Notes under the pieces: model-generated
Told to the model about the DNA's origin: nothing
Databases searched by the model: none
What the model saw: only the letters and a program-made list of their open reading frames with translations
Part shown: positions 1-9,358 of the stretch, in pieces
Position numbering within the stretch: position 1 is the stretch's first letter
Layout: the number at the start of each line of letters is the position of its first letter
DNA from: Pseudobdellovibrionaceae bacterium
Lineage (GTDB): Bacteria > Bdellovibrionota > Bdellovibrionia > Bdellovibrionales > Bdellovibrionaceae
Direction of reading: 5' to 3'
DNA length: 64,000 nt
NCBI GenBank assembly: GCA_019637875.1
Contig: JAHBUW010000001.1
Span: forward strand, 434,001 to 498,000
Made by a program: the position numbers and the translations under genes

Positions 1-348
1 GGGGAGGCTCACGCACAGCATGCGGAAGCCAACACGGAAGCGATCAAGGCTCCCGTCGTCCCTTTGGAAACCTTCATCGTGAATTTGGCCGGCTCGAAAG
101 GTCGCCGCATCCTGCGCGTCGATTTGGAGCTGGAAGTTTCGGATACCAAGGTCGTCGCCGAGATCGAGCAGCGTAAAGCGCAGATCCGCGACATCATCAT
201 CATCATGCTCTCGGGTCGCACCTACGATCAGATCTCGGCGAAAGAGGGCAAAAACGAGCTCCGCGACGATATTAAGGGCACGCTCAACGCCTTTCTGACC
301 AAAGGCAAGGTCTCGAACGTCTTCTTCACCAACCTGCTCTACAACTAA
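1..348 (+). CDS. fliL: Flagellar basal body protein FliL, C-terminal part (5' end outside window)
   Basis: The reading frame is open from base 1, so the start lies upstream of the window. The visible part reads as the C-terminal periplasmic domain of FliL, with an ETFIVNL strand, the RILRVDLELEV segment, a DIIIIMLSGRTYDQI helix and the closing VFFTNLLYN typical of the family. FliL is a single-pass inner-membrane protein that surrounds and supports the MotA/MotB stator at the basal body. It is followed 12 bp later by fliM and opens the flagellar operon seen here. The transmembrane segment is not in the window. An Ala/Glu/His-containing linker precedes the domain. Confidence 0.9.
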   Translation, partial: GEAHAQHAEANTEAIKAPVVPLETFIVNLAGSKGRRILRVDLELEVSDTKVVAEIEQRKAQIRDIIIIMLSGRTYDQISAKEGKNELRDDIKGTLNAFLTKGKVSNVFFTNLLYN

Positions 349-360
349 GGAAAACCGCGA

Positions 361-1386
361 ATGAATCAGGTCCTTTCACAGAGCGAAGTCGATGCCCTCC
401 TGGCGGCCGTTTCCGACGGCGACGCTGGCGGTGGCGATACGGGGGCCGCGAGTGGCGGTGGCTCCGGCGGCGGGGGCGGCGGTCGCGCGGGCGCGGCGGA
501 AGATAAAGTCGTTGTTACCTATGACCTGACCAGCCAGGACCGCATTATCCGCGGTCGTCTGCCCCAGCTTGAAGTCATCTACGAGAAGTTCATGCGCTCT
601 TTCCGGGTTTCGCTTTCGGGCGCGCTCCGGAAAATCGCTTCGATCACGCTGGCTTCAACGGATTTTCTGAAATTCGGTGAATTCATCAATACGCTTCCCA
701 TGCCCACCTGCATGTCGGTCCTGCGTTTCCATAATCTGCGCGGCTCGGCCCTGTTGGTTATTGAATCGAAACTGGCCTACGCCCTGGTCGACAGCTTCTT
801 TGGCGGCGCGGATCGTCCTTACACAAAAATTGAAGGAAAAGACTTTACCCAAATCGAGCTCCAGATTGTCCAAAAGGTAGTGGGACTAGCGATCGACGAC
901 TTGGAAGTGGCGTGGGAATCGGTCGAGAAAATCGGCTGTTCGTTCGTCCGTACCGAGGTCAACCCTCAGTTCGTCGGTATCGTGCCCCCCACGGATGTCG
1001 TGATCGCTTCGACTTTTGACGTCGAGCTTGAAAACGCGAACGGCACCATCACCATCGTCATCCCTTATTCCACGATCGAGCCGATTAAGCAGAAACTGCA
1101 AAGCGGTTTCCAAATCGAGTCGGACCAGACGGACAAGAAGATGTGGACCGCGATCATCCGCGAACAGCTGATGGAAACCGCGATGAATCTGCAAGTCTTC
1201 CTGGGTGCTTCCGAGATTTCCCTGGGCGATTTGATGAGACTGAAGGTCGGCGACGTGATCCCGCTCGACCAGGACGCGACGGGCGAGTTCGACATCCAGG
1301 TCGAGGGCGTCAAGAAGTTCAAAGGTTACATGGGCATCCACCACGGTTCGGTGGCGATGCAGGTCACACGGCAGATTGATAAATAA
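361..1386 (+). CDS. fliM: Flagellar motor switch protein FliM
   Basis: FliM is the C-ring component that binds phosphorylated CheY and sets rotation direction. The N-terminus carries the CheY-binding peptide (LSQSEVDALLAAV, residues 5-17). A glycine-rich linker (about residues 20-45) follows, then the CheC-like middle domain and a C-terminal SpoA domain (about 255-335). The 341-residue length is normal for the family, with the linker being longer and more Gly-rich than usual. An AAGGA-like ribosome site precedes the ATG. It is the second gene of a flagellar operon and is followed by fliN, its C-ring partner. Confidence 0.97.
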   Translation: MNQVLSQSEVDALLAAVSDGDAGGGDTGAASGGGSGGGGGGRAGAAEDKVVVTYDLTSQDRIIRGRLPQLEVIYEKFMRSFRVSLSGALRKIASITLASTDFLKFGEFINTLPMPTCMSVLRFHNLRGSALLVIESKLAYALVDSFFGGADRPYTKIEGKDFTQIELQIVQKVVGLAIDDLEVAWESVEKIGCSFVRTEVNPQFVGIVPPTDVVIASTFDVELENANGTITIVIPYSTIEPIKQKLQSGFQIESDQTDKKMWTAIIREQLMETAMNLQVFLGASEISLGDLMRLKVGDVIPLDQDATGEFDIQVEGVKKFKGYMGIHHGSVAMQVTRQIDK

Positions 1387-1414
1387 GAACTCACCAAGTT
1401 TGAAGAGGTAGAAA

Positions 1415-1789
1415 ATGGCAGCAGATCAATTTGACAACCTGGCCAACCAACTTGCCGAAGGCGCGGATGGCGCCGACGGCGCGAAGAAGGAAAGCGAAGC
1501 CGCGGCGAGCCCGGAGGACGAGAATCATGATCGCAACTTGGCGATGATCCTCGACATCCCTTTGCGCGTCACCGTCGAGCTGGGTCGCACGAAGATGCCC
1601 GTCTCGGAACTCCTGAATTTGGCGCAAGGTTCGGTCATCGAACTGAATAAGCTGGCCGGCGAACCCATGGAAGTTTTCGTCAACGACAAGCTCATCGCCC
1701 GCGGCGAGGCCGTGGTCGTCAACGAAAAGTTCGGTGTGCGTTTGACGGACATCATCTCGACTCGTGAACGTGTGGAGCAACTGAAATGA
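1415..1789 (+). CDS. fliN: Flagellar motor switch protein FliN
   Basis: FliN forms the lower C-ring with FliM and docks export cargo complexes. The 124-residue protein has a charged, Ala/Asp/Glu-rich N-terminal tail (about residues 1-45) and one SpoA domain (about 46-122). Family marks in that domain include LDIPLRVTVELGRTKMPV, a GSVIELNKLAGEP segment and the VNEKFGVRLTDI close. A GAAGAGGT ribosome site lies 5 bp before the ATG. The last codons overlap the fliO start by 4 bp, which points to translational coupling. Confidence 0.96.
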   Translation: MAADQFDNLANQLAEGADGADGAKKESEAAASPEDENHDRNLAMILDIPLRVTVELGRTKMPVSELLNLAQGSVIELNKLAGEPMEVFVNDKLIARGEAVVVNEKFGVRLTDIISTRERVEQLK

Positions 1790-2667
1790 AGTTACGCATC
1801 GTCTGGTCGGTTCTCGGTATCCTCTGCGTGACGTTCGTCGTCGCCGGTTTTGCGCATGCGCAAACTCGTGCTTTGCCTCCCATCACGGAAGTGGGCGATG
1901 CGGGAACGTCCGAGCTGGAATTCCAGACGGAACTTCAAGTCGCGGCGAAAGACTCGACGACGACCGTGGCCGCCGTGATCGGTACGCAAACGGGAACCGC
2001 CGCCGAAATCGCGGCGAAAGCTTCGACGGAAGCCGCGGTGACTGCGGAAACCATGGAGCTGAAGGCAGACGTTCCGGCGGCGACCGAGAGCGCGGCGATC
2101 GAAAGCGCTGCGCCCGTGGCGAAGGCGGAATCCGAAATTCCCGTGAAGCTGGACGAAAAGATCGTGGCGAAGACTCAAGACGCATCCTTGCGTGATTTGG
2201 TACTGGTCTTCGCGGTGCTCGCGGGATTCGGCGTGCTCGCTTATCTGTTCATCTCGAAGTTCAAGTATCGCAATCGTAAAGCGCAGCAGTTCGAAATGAA
2301 GATCATGGCGCAGCACCATCTGGGGCCCAAGAAGTCGCTCGCGGTTGTGCGCGTGGCCGGCGAGTCCTTGCTGATCGGCGTGACCGATCACCATATTTCG
2401 ATGATCAAATCGCTGGCGCTTCTGGACGAAGATGAAGCCGGCGCCGAGCCCCAGGATTTCCGTGCGGGCCTCGAATCGATCTTTTCTCGTGAAGCAAAAC
2501 CCGCAGTGTCGTCGGCCCGCGAAACTCAGAACCGCGAAGTCGCCGGCGGCACTGCGAAAATCTCTTTCCGCATGGATGAGTCTCCGGCCGAAAGCGAAGA
2601 TTTCACCATCTCGAAGATCCGTGACGTCGTCAGTAAACAGATCCGCAACATGAAGTCCCTGGAGTAA
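1786..2667 (+). CDS. fliO: Flagellar biosynthesis protein FliO (enlarged N-terminal region)
   Basis: FliO is the chaperone-like membrane protein that helps FliP assemble into the flagellar export gate. It starts with a signal-like hydrophobic segment (residues 4-25). A long Ala/Thr/Glu-rich stretch (about 30-125) follows, then one transmembrane helix (about 137-160, LVLVFAVLAGFGVLAYLFI) and a cytoplasmic FliO domain (about 168-215, HLGPKKSLAVVRVAGESLLIG). A charged tail reaches residue 293. The family is usually 100-200 residues, so the pre-TM region is expanded. Identity rests on the TM/cytoplasmic domain and on its place between fliN and fliP. Overlap with fliN is 4 bp. Confidence 0.88.
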   Translation: MKLRIVWSVLGILCVTFVVAGFAHAQTRALPPITEVGDAGTSELEFQTELQVAAKDSTTTVAAVIGTQTGTAAEIAAKASTEAAVTAETMELKADVPAATESAAIESAAPVAKAESEIPVKLDEKIVAKTQDASLRDLVLVFAVLAGFGVLAYLFISKFKYRNRKAQQFEMKIMAQHHLGPKKSLAVVRVAGESLLIGVTDHHISMIKSLALLDEDEAGAEPQDFRAGLESIFSREAKPAVSSARETQNREVAGGTAKISFRMDESPAESEDFTISKIRDVVSKQIRNMKSLE

Positions 2668-2669
2668 GA

Positions 2670-3425
2670 ATGAAGAAGTGGGGGGGATTGATCGCATTGT
2701 TCGTCGCACTGTTCGTCGCGGTTCCCGCGATGGCGCAGATGACCTTGCCTTCGGTCAACTTGGGATTCAAGCAAGCAAACGACCCGGGCGAGGTCGTCAA
2801 TACCATCAAGATCATCCTGGTCTTGACGGTTCTGACGCTCGCGCCGGCGATCTTGATCATGATGACGAGCTTTACCCGCTTGATCATCGTTTTCTCGTTT
2901 TTGCGTCAAGCGATGGGCGTGCAGCAGCTGCCCCCGAACCAGCTGCTGGTCGGCTTGTCCTTGTTCCTGACGTTCTTCATCATGGGACCCGCGTTCACCG
3001 AGATGAACACGAAGGGCATCCAGCCCTATTTGAAGAATGAAATCTCGCAAGAGGTCGCGCTGGAGGAAACTCTCGCGCCCCTGCGTAAATTCATGTTCGC
3101 GCAGACCCGTCCCGCGGATCTGTCGCTGTTCGTGAAGATGTCGAAAATGCAAGCGCCGAAGAACCTGAGCGAAGTGCCCACGATGGTTCTGGTGCCCGCG
3201 TTCATCATCTCGGAGATGAAAACGGCGTTCCAGATCGGTTTCATCATCTTCCTGCCCTTCTTGGTCATCGACATGCTGGCGGCCAGCGCGCTGATGGCGA
3301 TGGGGATGATGATGCTTCCCCCGGTCGTCATCTCGATGCCTTTGAAAATCATGCTGTTCCTGTTGGTTGACGGTTGGACTTTGCTGGTCGGTTCCATGGT
3401 GAACAGCTTCGGGAGTGGATCGTGA
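2670..3425 (+). CDS. fliP: Flagellar type III export gate protein FliP
   Basis: FliP is the main ring-forming subunit of the flagellar export gate. The protein has a cleavable-type signal (residues 4-22), then the FliP signature with TSFTRLIIVFSFLRQAMGVQ and the PPNQLLVGLSLFLTFF helix. A periplasmic/cytoplasmic loop follows, and the C-terminal helices carry MMMLPPVVISMPLKIMLFLL. The 251-residue length is normal. It sits 2 bp after fliO, and its stop codon overlaps the GTG start of fliQ. Confidence 0.97.
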   Translation: MKKWGGLIALFVALFVAVPAMAQMTLPSVNLGFKQANDPGEVVNTIKIILVLTVLTLAPAILIMMTSFTRLIIVFSFLRQAMGVQQLPPNQLLVGLSLFLTFFIMGPAFTEMNTKGIQPYLKNEISQEVALEETLAPLRKFMFAQTRPADLSLFVKMSKMQAPKNLSEVPTMVLVPAFIISEMKTAFQIGFIIFLPFLVIDMLAASALMAMGMMMLPPVVISMPLKIMLFLLVDGWTLLVGSMVNSFGSGS

Positions 3426-3694
3426 CGGAAGAGCTCATTCTGCGTTTGGGTGAAGAAGCATTGAAGACGACGGCGATGGTTTCCGCGCCGATCCTGATCG
3501 CGACTTTGGCGGTCGGTCTGGTGATCTCGGTGTTTCAGGCGCTGACCCAGATCAACGAGGCCACCTTGACCTTCGTGCCGAAGATGATCGTGGTCGGTTT
3601 GATCATCATCTTCGCCGGCGGCTGGATGCTCGATACTTTGCGTGTGTATACGGTTCAGTTGTTCGAAAACTTGCCTACTTACGTCAGGGAATAA
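3422..3694 (+). CDS. fliQ: Flagellar type III export gate protein FliQ
   Basis: FliQ is a small two-helix export gate subunit. I start it at GTG 3422, which overlaps the fliP TGA and gives 90 residues, the usual family length. A longer in-frame reading would add residues with no family match. The two hydrophobic helices run about 17-40 and 50-75. Between them lies the conserved ALTQINEATLTFVPKM segment that defines FliQ. It is followed 3 bp later by fliR. Confidence 0.96.
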   Translation: MTEELILRLGEEALKTTAMVSAPILIATLAVGLVISVFQALTQINEATLTFVPKMIVVGLIIIFAGGWMLDTLRVYTVQLFENLPTYVRE

Positions 3695-3697
3695 TTG

Positions 3698-4480
3698 ATG
3701 TTGCAGAGCCTGTACCAGTTTCCTGAAGGACAGATCGTCGCTTTCGCGCTGGTGCTCCTGCGTATGATCGCGTTCGTCGTGTCCATGCCGCTTTTCGGGA
3801 CGCAAAACGTTCCCGTGACGGTCAAGGTCCTGTTGCCGCTCGTTCTGAGTTTCGTTTTGTTCCCCAGCTTGATCATCGGTGTGGACAACTCGCTGCCGAT
3901 CAACGGCATGATCGTCGCTTACGCCTTCCGCGAAGTGTTCGTCGGCTTGTTTCTGGGTTTTTTCTGCCGACTTTTCTTCTTCGCGATCACCGTCGCCGGG
4001 GAAATCATCGGTATCTCGTCCGGTTTGGCCTCGGCGCAAATTTTCAACCCGGCATTGGGAACGCAAACCAACGTGCTCGAACAGTTTCAGACCCTGCTCG
4101 CGACTCTGTTGTTCCTGGGCCTAAACGCGCACCACGTCTTTTTCGAGGGCTTGATCCGCAGTTTCGCGGTCCTGCCGATCGGTCAGCTGACCTTCAATGT
4201 CGCGGCGGCCGAAAATCTGCTGCGGCTGACCCAGCAGATCATGATTTTGGGTTTGCAGATCGCGGCGCCGATCGTTTTGTCGGTATTTCTGGCCAACGTC
4301 GCGATGGGGATCATCGGTAAAGCGGTTCCCCAGATGAACGTTTTGATGACCAGCATGCAGATCACGATCCTGATCACCTTCGCGGTGATGATTTTGACCA
4401 TCCCGCTGACGATCGCGTACATGGGCAATGTTTTGGACCGCATGACCGGCGAGCTGATCGCTATTTTGAAGGTAATTTAA
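3698..4480 (+). CDS. fliR: Flagellar type III export gate protein FliR
   Basis: FliR completes the FliPQR pore of the flagellar export gate in the inner membrane. The protein is hydrophobic throughout, with six or so predicted helices. FliR marks include RMIAFVVSMPLFG near the N-terminus and the GEIIGISSGLASAQIFNP segment near the middle. I prefer ATG 3698 over an in-frame TTG one codon upstream. The 260-residue length is normal. flhB begins at the base after the FliR stop codon. Confidence 0.96.
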   Translation: MLQSLYQFPEGQIVAFALVLLRMIAFVVSMPLFGTQNVPVTVKVLLPLVLSFVLFPSLIIGVDNSLPINGMIVAYAFREVFVGLFLGFFCRLFFFAITVAGEIIGISSGLASAQIFNPALGTQTNVLEQFQTLLATLLFLGLNAHHVFFEGLIRSFAVLPIGQLTFNVAAAENLLRLTQQIMILGLQIAAPIVLSVFLANVAMGIIGKAVPQMNVLMTSMQITILITFAVMILTIPLTIAYMGNVLDRMTGELIAILKVI

Positions 4481-5557
4481 GTGGCTGAGCAAAGTGACAG
4501 CGAAAAGTCCGAAGAAGCGACACAGACCCGGCGGGATGACTTCCGCAAACGGGGTCAGGTGGCGCAGACGCGTGAACTCGGAACCGCGGCGGTTCTGCTG
4601 TTCGGCGCGATGGCGGTCTATGCGCTGTCGCGGATTTTCGTCGGCCAGATGTCGGATATGTTCCAGGGCCTGTTCGGCGGGAATTTGATCACGATGATCC
4701 GCAGCGGGGACATGCTGATGGCCGGCATCGTCGCGGGCAAAACCTTCGCGATTCTCGTTTTCCCCGTGATCGGCTTGATGCTGATCGTGTCTTTGGGAAG
4801 TTCGTTGATCCAAACGGGGCTGCTGCAGGTCGAGGATGCACTCGAGCCTAAGTTTGAACGTTTGGACCCCATGCAGGGCTTCAAGCGGATCTTCTCGCTG
4901 CGCTCGTTGGTCGAGGGGGGCAAGTCGATCCTGAAATTGTTCATCATCGGCTGGATTACCTACATGGTACTGAAGGGCGAAGCGGCGATGATCCCGACGA
5001 TGATCAACGCTTCGGTCAACGAGATCCTGGCCTTCATGGCGTTGCTTGTGGGCAAACTGCTGGCCATCGTGGGCTTCTCGATGCTGGTGGTCGCGGCGGC
5101 GGATTATTTCTTCAATTGGTGGGACCTCGAAAAGCGCATGATGATGACCAAACAAGAGGTCAAGGAAGAGCACAAGTCGCGCGAAGGGGATCCGCTCATC
5201 AAGGCGCGCATCCGCCGGATTCAGCGCGAAGTGGCGAACCGTCGGATGATGGACAAAGTCCGCGAAGCCGACGTCATCGTGACGAACCCCACGCACATCG
5301 CGGTGGCGTTGAAGTACGATGCGAATCTGCCGGCGCCGCAGCTCGTGGCGAAAGGTGCGGATTTGGTTGCGGAAAAAATCCGCGCGATCGCCAACGAGCA
5401 CAAGATCCCGATCGTCGAGAACAAACCGCTGGCCCGCGCGATCTTCAAAACCATGAAGATCGGTCAGGTCATCCCGCGCGAACTCTACGTCGCGGTCGCG
5501 GAAGTGCTGTCTTACGTTTACAAACTCAAGCGTCGCTTTAGCCGGAGAAATCGTTGA
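4481..5557 (+). CDS. flhB: Flagellar export switch protein FlhB
   Basis: FlhB controls the change from rod/hook to filament export by cleaving itself. Four transmembrane helices (about residues 35-215) precede a cytoplasmic domain. That domain contains the autocleavage motif NPTH at residues 269-272 in the context VTNPTHIAVAL. The N-terminus has the usual charged EKSEEATQ...RKRGQ stretch. Translation starts at GTG, directly after the fliR stop. The stop overlaps the flhA ATG (TGATG). Length (358) is normal. Confidence 0.97.
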   Translation: MAEQSDSEKSEEATQTRRDDFRKRGQVAQTRELGTAAVLLFGAMAVYALSRIFVGQMSDMFQGLFGGNLITMIRSGDMLMAGIVAGKTFAILVFPVIGLMLIVSLGSSLIQTGLLQVEDALEPKFERLDPMQGFKRIFSLRSLVEGGKSILKLFIIGWITYMVLKGEAAMIPTMINASVNEILAFMALLVGKLLAIVGFSMLVVAAADYFFNWWDLEKRMMMTKQEVKEEHKSREGDPLIKARIRRIQREVANRRMMDKVREADVIVTNPTHIAVALKYDANLPAPQLVAKGADLVAEKIRAIANEHKIPIVENKPLARAIFKTMKIGQVIPRELYVAVAEVLSYVYKLKRRFSRRNR

Positions 5558-7656
5558 TGGAAGCCGTGTTTTTATTCCTGAAACGCTTTGAACGTTACGC
5601 CCGTAACACCGACGTGTTGGTCGCGATCGGCATTTTGGCCGTTCTCGCGGTCATGGTCGTTCCGCTGCCGGCGATCATGATCGATCTGGCCCTGACGGGG
5701 TCGTTGGCGATCTCGATCCTGGTTCTGTTGGTCAGCGTATACATCACGCGCGCGCTGGAGTTTTCGGTCTTTCCGTCGCTCCTTTTGATCACGACCCTGT
5801 ACCGTTTGGCGCTCAACGTCGCGACGACCCGTCAGATTCTGACCCACGGTCATGAAGGTCCCGAGTCCGCCGGTGCGGTCATCAAGGCTTTCGGTCACTT
5901 CGTGATCGGGAACAACTACGTGATCGGTCTGGTCGTCTTCGTGATCCTGGTCGTCATCAACTTCATCGTCGTCACCAAAGGTGCGGGCCGCGTGGCGGAA
6001 GTCTCGGCGCGTTTCACCTTGGACGCGATGCCCGGTAAACAGATGGCGATCGATGCCGATCTGAACGCGGGAATCATCAACGAATCGGAAGCGCGCCGTC
6101 GTCGTAAAGAGATCGAATCGGAAGCCGACTTCTTCGGGGCTATGGATGGTGCCAGCAAGTTCGTCCGCGGTGACGCCATCGCGGGGATCATCATCACGCT
6201 CATTAACGTCATCGGCGGCATGTTGATCGGCGTTTTGCAAAAGGGTCTCGACGCGGGAACCGCGGCGCAGTACTACACCATGCTGACGATCGGTGACGGT
6301 CTGCTCTCGCAGATTCCCGCCCTGATCATCTCGACCGCGGCCGGTATCGTGGTCACGCGCTCGGCCCGCAACGACGACAACATGGGAACCGAGATGATGG
6401 AGCAGCTCTTCGTCAACTCGAAGGCCGTCATGCTTGCCGGCGGCGTCGTGACGCTGTTGGGTCTGATTCCCGGTCTGCCTTTCCTTCCGTTCTTCGCGAT
6501 GGGCGGCGGCATGGTCGGCATCGGCTGGTTCATCGGCAAACTGCAAAAAGAGCGCGCCGAAACCGAGGTCCGCCGAAACGAAGAGGCGGCCGCGGCTCCC
6601 AAGAAAGAAAACATCGAATCGCTACTGCCCCTCGACATGGTCGAGCTGGAAGTCGGCTACGGCCTGATCAACATCGTCGAAAGCGACAAAAGCGGCGATC
6701 TGCTCGAGCGCATTTCGTCGATCCGCAAGCAGTTCGCGTTGGATCTGGGAATCGTGGTCCCCTCGGTGCACATCCGCGACAATCTGCAGTTGCAGTCGGG
6801 CGAGTACCGCCTGTTGATCAAAGGCAATCGCGTCGGCGGCGGCGTTCTGCGTTCGGACATGCTGCTCGCGATGGATCCCGGCAACGTGACCGAGCGTGTG
6901 GACGGTATCCCCACGAAAGAGCCGGCCTTCGGCTTGGACGCGCTGTGGGTGCATCCCGCGAACAAGGAAGACGCGGAAATCGCGGGCTACACGGTGGTCG
7001 ATCTGCCGACCGTGATGGCGACTCACTTGACCGAAATCATCCGTGGCCACGCGCACGAGCTGCTGGGTCGTCAGGAAGCTTCGGCCCTGATCGAAAATCT
7101 GAAGAAGTCCCACCCCAAAGTGGTGGAAGAACTTATTCCCGAGCAGATGAGCTTGGGCGCCGTCGTCCGCGTCCTGCAATCCTTGCTGAAAGAGCAAGTC
7201 AGCGTCCGCGATCTGCGCTCGATCTTCGAAACTTTGGCCGACGAAGCTTCGCGTTCGAAGGACGTCGAAGTGTTGACCGAGGCGGTTCGCAAGTCCCTGT
7301 CGCGTTCGATCACCGCGAAGTACGTGACGGAAGAAGGCAATCTGCCCGTCATGACGCTCGCGCCGCACGTGGAAGAGCTGGTCTCGAATTCGCTGCTGCA
7401 AACCGAGCAGGGGACCCAGCTCGTGATGGATCCGCATACGGCGCAGAAACTGATCACCCAAATCGCCCACACGGTCGAGGATCACCCCGAGATCGCGGCT
7501 CAGCCCATCTTGCTGACGAGCCCCACGGCGCGCCGGCATTTGTACAAGCTGACCTCGCGGTTCATCCCGCAGTTGATCGTTTTGTCGCATAGTGAAGTGG
7601 CCATGGAAGCCAAGGTTCGGTCCGTCGGTACGGTGGAGTTAAGCCATGCAGGTTAA
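5557..7656 (+). CDS. flhA: Flagellar export apparatus protein FlhA
   Basis: FlhA is the major export gate protein, an inner-membrane nonamer that docks chaperone-cargo complexes. An N-terminal membrane domain (about residues 15-325) has roughly eight helices. It contains the FHIPEP-family loop with AEVSARFTLDAMPGKQMAID and the SEARRRR element. A cytoplasmic domain (about 350-699) follows. The start is ATG 5557, which overlaps the flhB stop; an in-frame TTG sits one codon earlier. Length 699 is typical. The 3' end overlaps flhF by 11 bp. Confidence 0.97.
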   Translation: MEAVFLFLKRFERYARNTDVLVAIGILAVLAVMVVPLPAIMIDLALTGSLAISILVLLVSVYITRALEFSVFPSLLLITTLYRLALNVATTRQILTHGHEGPESAGAVIKAFGHFVIGNNYVIGLVVFVILVVINFIVVTKGAGRVAEVSARFTLDAMPGKQMAIDADLNAGIINESEARRRRKEIESEADFFGAMDGASKFVRGDAIAGIIITLINVIGGMLIGVLQKGLDAGTAAQYYTMLTIGDGLLSQIPALIISTAAGIVVTRSARNDDNMGTEMMEQLFVNSKAVMLAGGVVTLLGLIPGLPFLPFFAMGGGMVGIGWFIGKLQKERAETEVRRNEEAAAAPKKENIESLLPLDMVELEVGYGLINIVESDKSGDLLERISSIRKQFALDLGIVVPSVHIRDNLQLQSGEYRLLIKGNRVGGGVLRSDMLLAMDPGNVTERVDGIPTKEPAFGLDALWVHPANKEDAEIAGYTVVDLPTVMATHLTEIIRGHAHELLGRQEASALIENLKKSHPKVVEELIPEQMSLGAVVRVLQSLLKEQVSVRDLRSIFETLADEASRSKDVEVLTEAVRKSLSRSITAKYVTEEGNLPVMTLAPHVEELVSNSLLQTEQGTQLVMDPHTAQKLITQIAHTVEDHPEIAAQPILLTSPTARRHLYKLTSRFIPQLIVLSHSEVAMEAKVRSVGTVELSHAG

Positions 7657-9340
7657 GAAGTACGAAGCGCGCTCGATGAATGAAGCCTTAGAGATGGTGA
7701 AGCGGGATCTCGGTCCCGACGCGATCATCCTGAGTGCGCGCGATCGCCGCGGAAAATTCGGCCTGGTTGGCGACGGCTCTTTCGAAATCACGGCGGCCGT
7801 CAGCGAAGAGACTTTGCAGAAACGTCGTTTCGCCGAGTCGCGAATGAAAGCCGACCTGCGCGAGAAGTTTCAGAACTCGCCCGCGCGCGTGCAGCGTGAG
7901 ATCATGAACGACTTCGCGGACAATTTCACGACGAAGGCGCCGGCGGCCGGCGCTTCGGTGCGCGCGCAAGTCGCGAACGTGAATCGTGTTCCCACTTCGC
8001 GTCGTTACATCGATATTGAAGACGATACCAACGTTGAAGCCGAGCAAGCGTCGCATCGGGTCCGTGATGCCGCCCAACGCGCGTGGGAAGCTCTGCGCGA
8101 AACGGAGTCGCGCGCGCAATCGACCCGCGCGGCCGCTCCCAAGGCACCGCCGCAGCCGAAGACTCAAGCCTCCGTCTCGGCGCAAACGGCGGTCGGCGCT
8201 TCGCCGTTCGATCGCGCGGTCCGGGCGGCTTCGGACGCGCTTCGCCGTCAGGCGCCCGCTCCCGCGGCGGCTCAAGGCGGAATGGAAATGCTCGACGAAG
8301 CGACGATTCGTCAGACGTTGCAGGCGGAAGCCCGCGCCGTTGCGGCCGCGGTGACGCCGGCACAAACGAAAATGGATCAAAGCCAAAACGAGATCATGTC
8401 GTTGAAGAGCGAGTTGGAAAGCTTGAAATCCGTTTTGCGCGACTTCCAAAAGGTTCCGCAGAACCTGAACGGCAGTCATCCCGGCGCGGAATACGGACTG
8501 TCCTACGATTTCAGCGCAAGTTTCGAAAAACTCACGCAGGCGGGCATCTCGGCCGCGATCGCGGGCGAAATTCTGCAAACCGCGCAGTCGCAACTTCCGA
8601 CGATCAAACACAAAAGCCGTGGTTTGATCGACGGCTTCGCGGCGAAGTACATCTTAGACAGCACGAAAATCGCCGGTGCGGCGAAGTCGCGTCTGCAGGT
8701 GTTCGTGGGACCTCGTGGCTCGGGCAAGACGTCCGCGCTCGTGAAAATGGCCAGCCACGCCGTCGTCAACGGTCACCGGAACGGCGGCTCGACCGCGCCC
8801 TGTAACGGCGGCTATGCCGCGCAAAGTAAGGTCGCGTTGATCACGGCCGACAACCAAAAGGTCGGCGCGGTCGATCAAATGCGCATTTTCGCGCAGATCC
8901 TGAACGTGCCTTTCGGCGTCGTCCGTAAGGCCGCCGACTGGAAACCGCTTCTGGAGCAGCTCAAAGGTTTCGACATGATCCTCTGCGATTTGCCCGGGAT
9001 GTCGCTGAAGACCATGGAAGAGATCTCGCTTCTGAAAAGCCTGATGCCGCCGGAAGCGTGCGACGTCCATTTGGTGCTGTCGGCCTGCTCGAAGGATGCC
9101 GAACTCGAAGAGACCTGCCGTCGCTTCGATGCGGTGAAGTTCAACGATTTCATTTTCAACCACCTGGATGAGGCCCTGATTCACGGCTCCATCTACAACC
9201 TGATGCGGAAGTTCGAGCGTCCGTTGCACTCGTTCGGCGTCGGTCCCCAAGTCCCCGAGGACTTCGAGGCTGCGACGAAAGAGCGCGTCTTGGACCTGAT
9301 CTTCAAATTGACCAAATTCAAGCGGGCTTCGGCCGAATAG
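7646..9340 (+). CDS. flhF: Flagellar placement GTPase FlhF (divergent GTPase motifs)
   Basis: FlhF is an SRP-type GTPase that sets the site, usually polar, of flagellar assembly. The N-terminus is classic (MQVKKYEARSMNEALEMV, then LGPDAIILSAR). A long basic/Ala-rich middle (about residues 100-270) leads to an NG domain with P-loop GPRGSGKTS (about 352-362). Later motifs are altered. The usual DTYR-type motif reads ADNQKVGAVDQM, DTAG reads DLPG, and the TKLDE guanine-specificity motif reads NHLDE. Fold assignment is firm, but full GTPase activity is uncertain. flhG follows 18 bp downstream, as in many polar flagellates. Confidence 0.93.
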   Translation: MQVKKYEARSMNEALEMVKRDLGPDAIILSARDRRGKFGLVGDGSFEITAAVSEETLQKRRFAESRMKADLREKFQNSPARVQREIMNDFADNFTTKAPAAGASVRAQVANVNRVPTSRRYIDIEDDTNVEAEQASHRVRDAAQRAWEALRETESRAQSTRAAAPKAPPQPKTQASVSAQTAVGASPFDRAVRAASDALRRQAPAPAAAQGGMEMLDEATIRQTLQAEARAVAAAVTPAQTKMDQSQNEIMSLKSELESLKSVLRDFQKVPQNLNGSHPGAEYGLSYDFSASFEKLTQAGISAAIAGEILQTAQSQLPTIKHKSRGLIDGFAAKYILDSTKIAGAAKSRLQVFVGPRGSGKTSALVKMASHAVVNGHRNGGSTAPCNGGYAAQSKVALITADNQKVGAVDQMRIFAQILNVPFGVVRKAADWKPLLEQLKGFDMILCDLPGMSLKTMEEISLLKSLMPPEACDVHLVLSACSKDAELEETCRRFDAVKFNDFIFNHLDEALIHGSIYNLMRKFERPLHSFGVGPQVPEDFEAATKERVLDLIFKLTKFKRASAE

Positions 9341-9358
9341 TAAAAGGGAACGACAAAC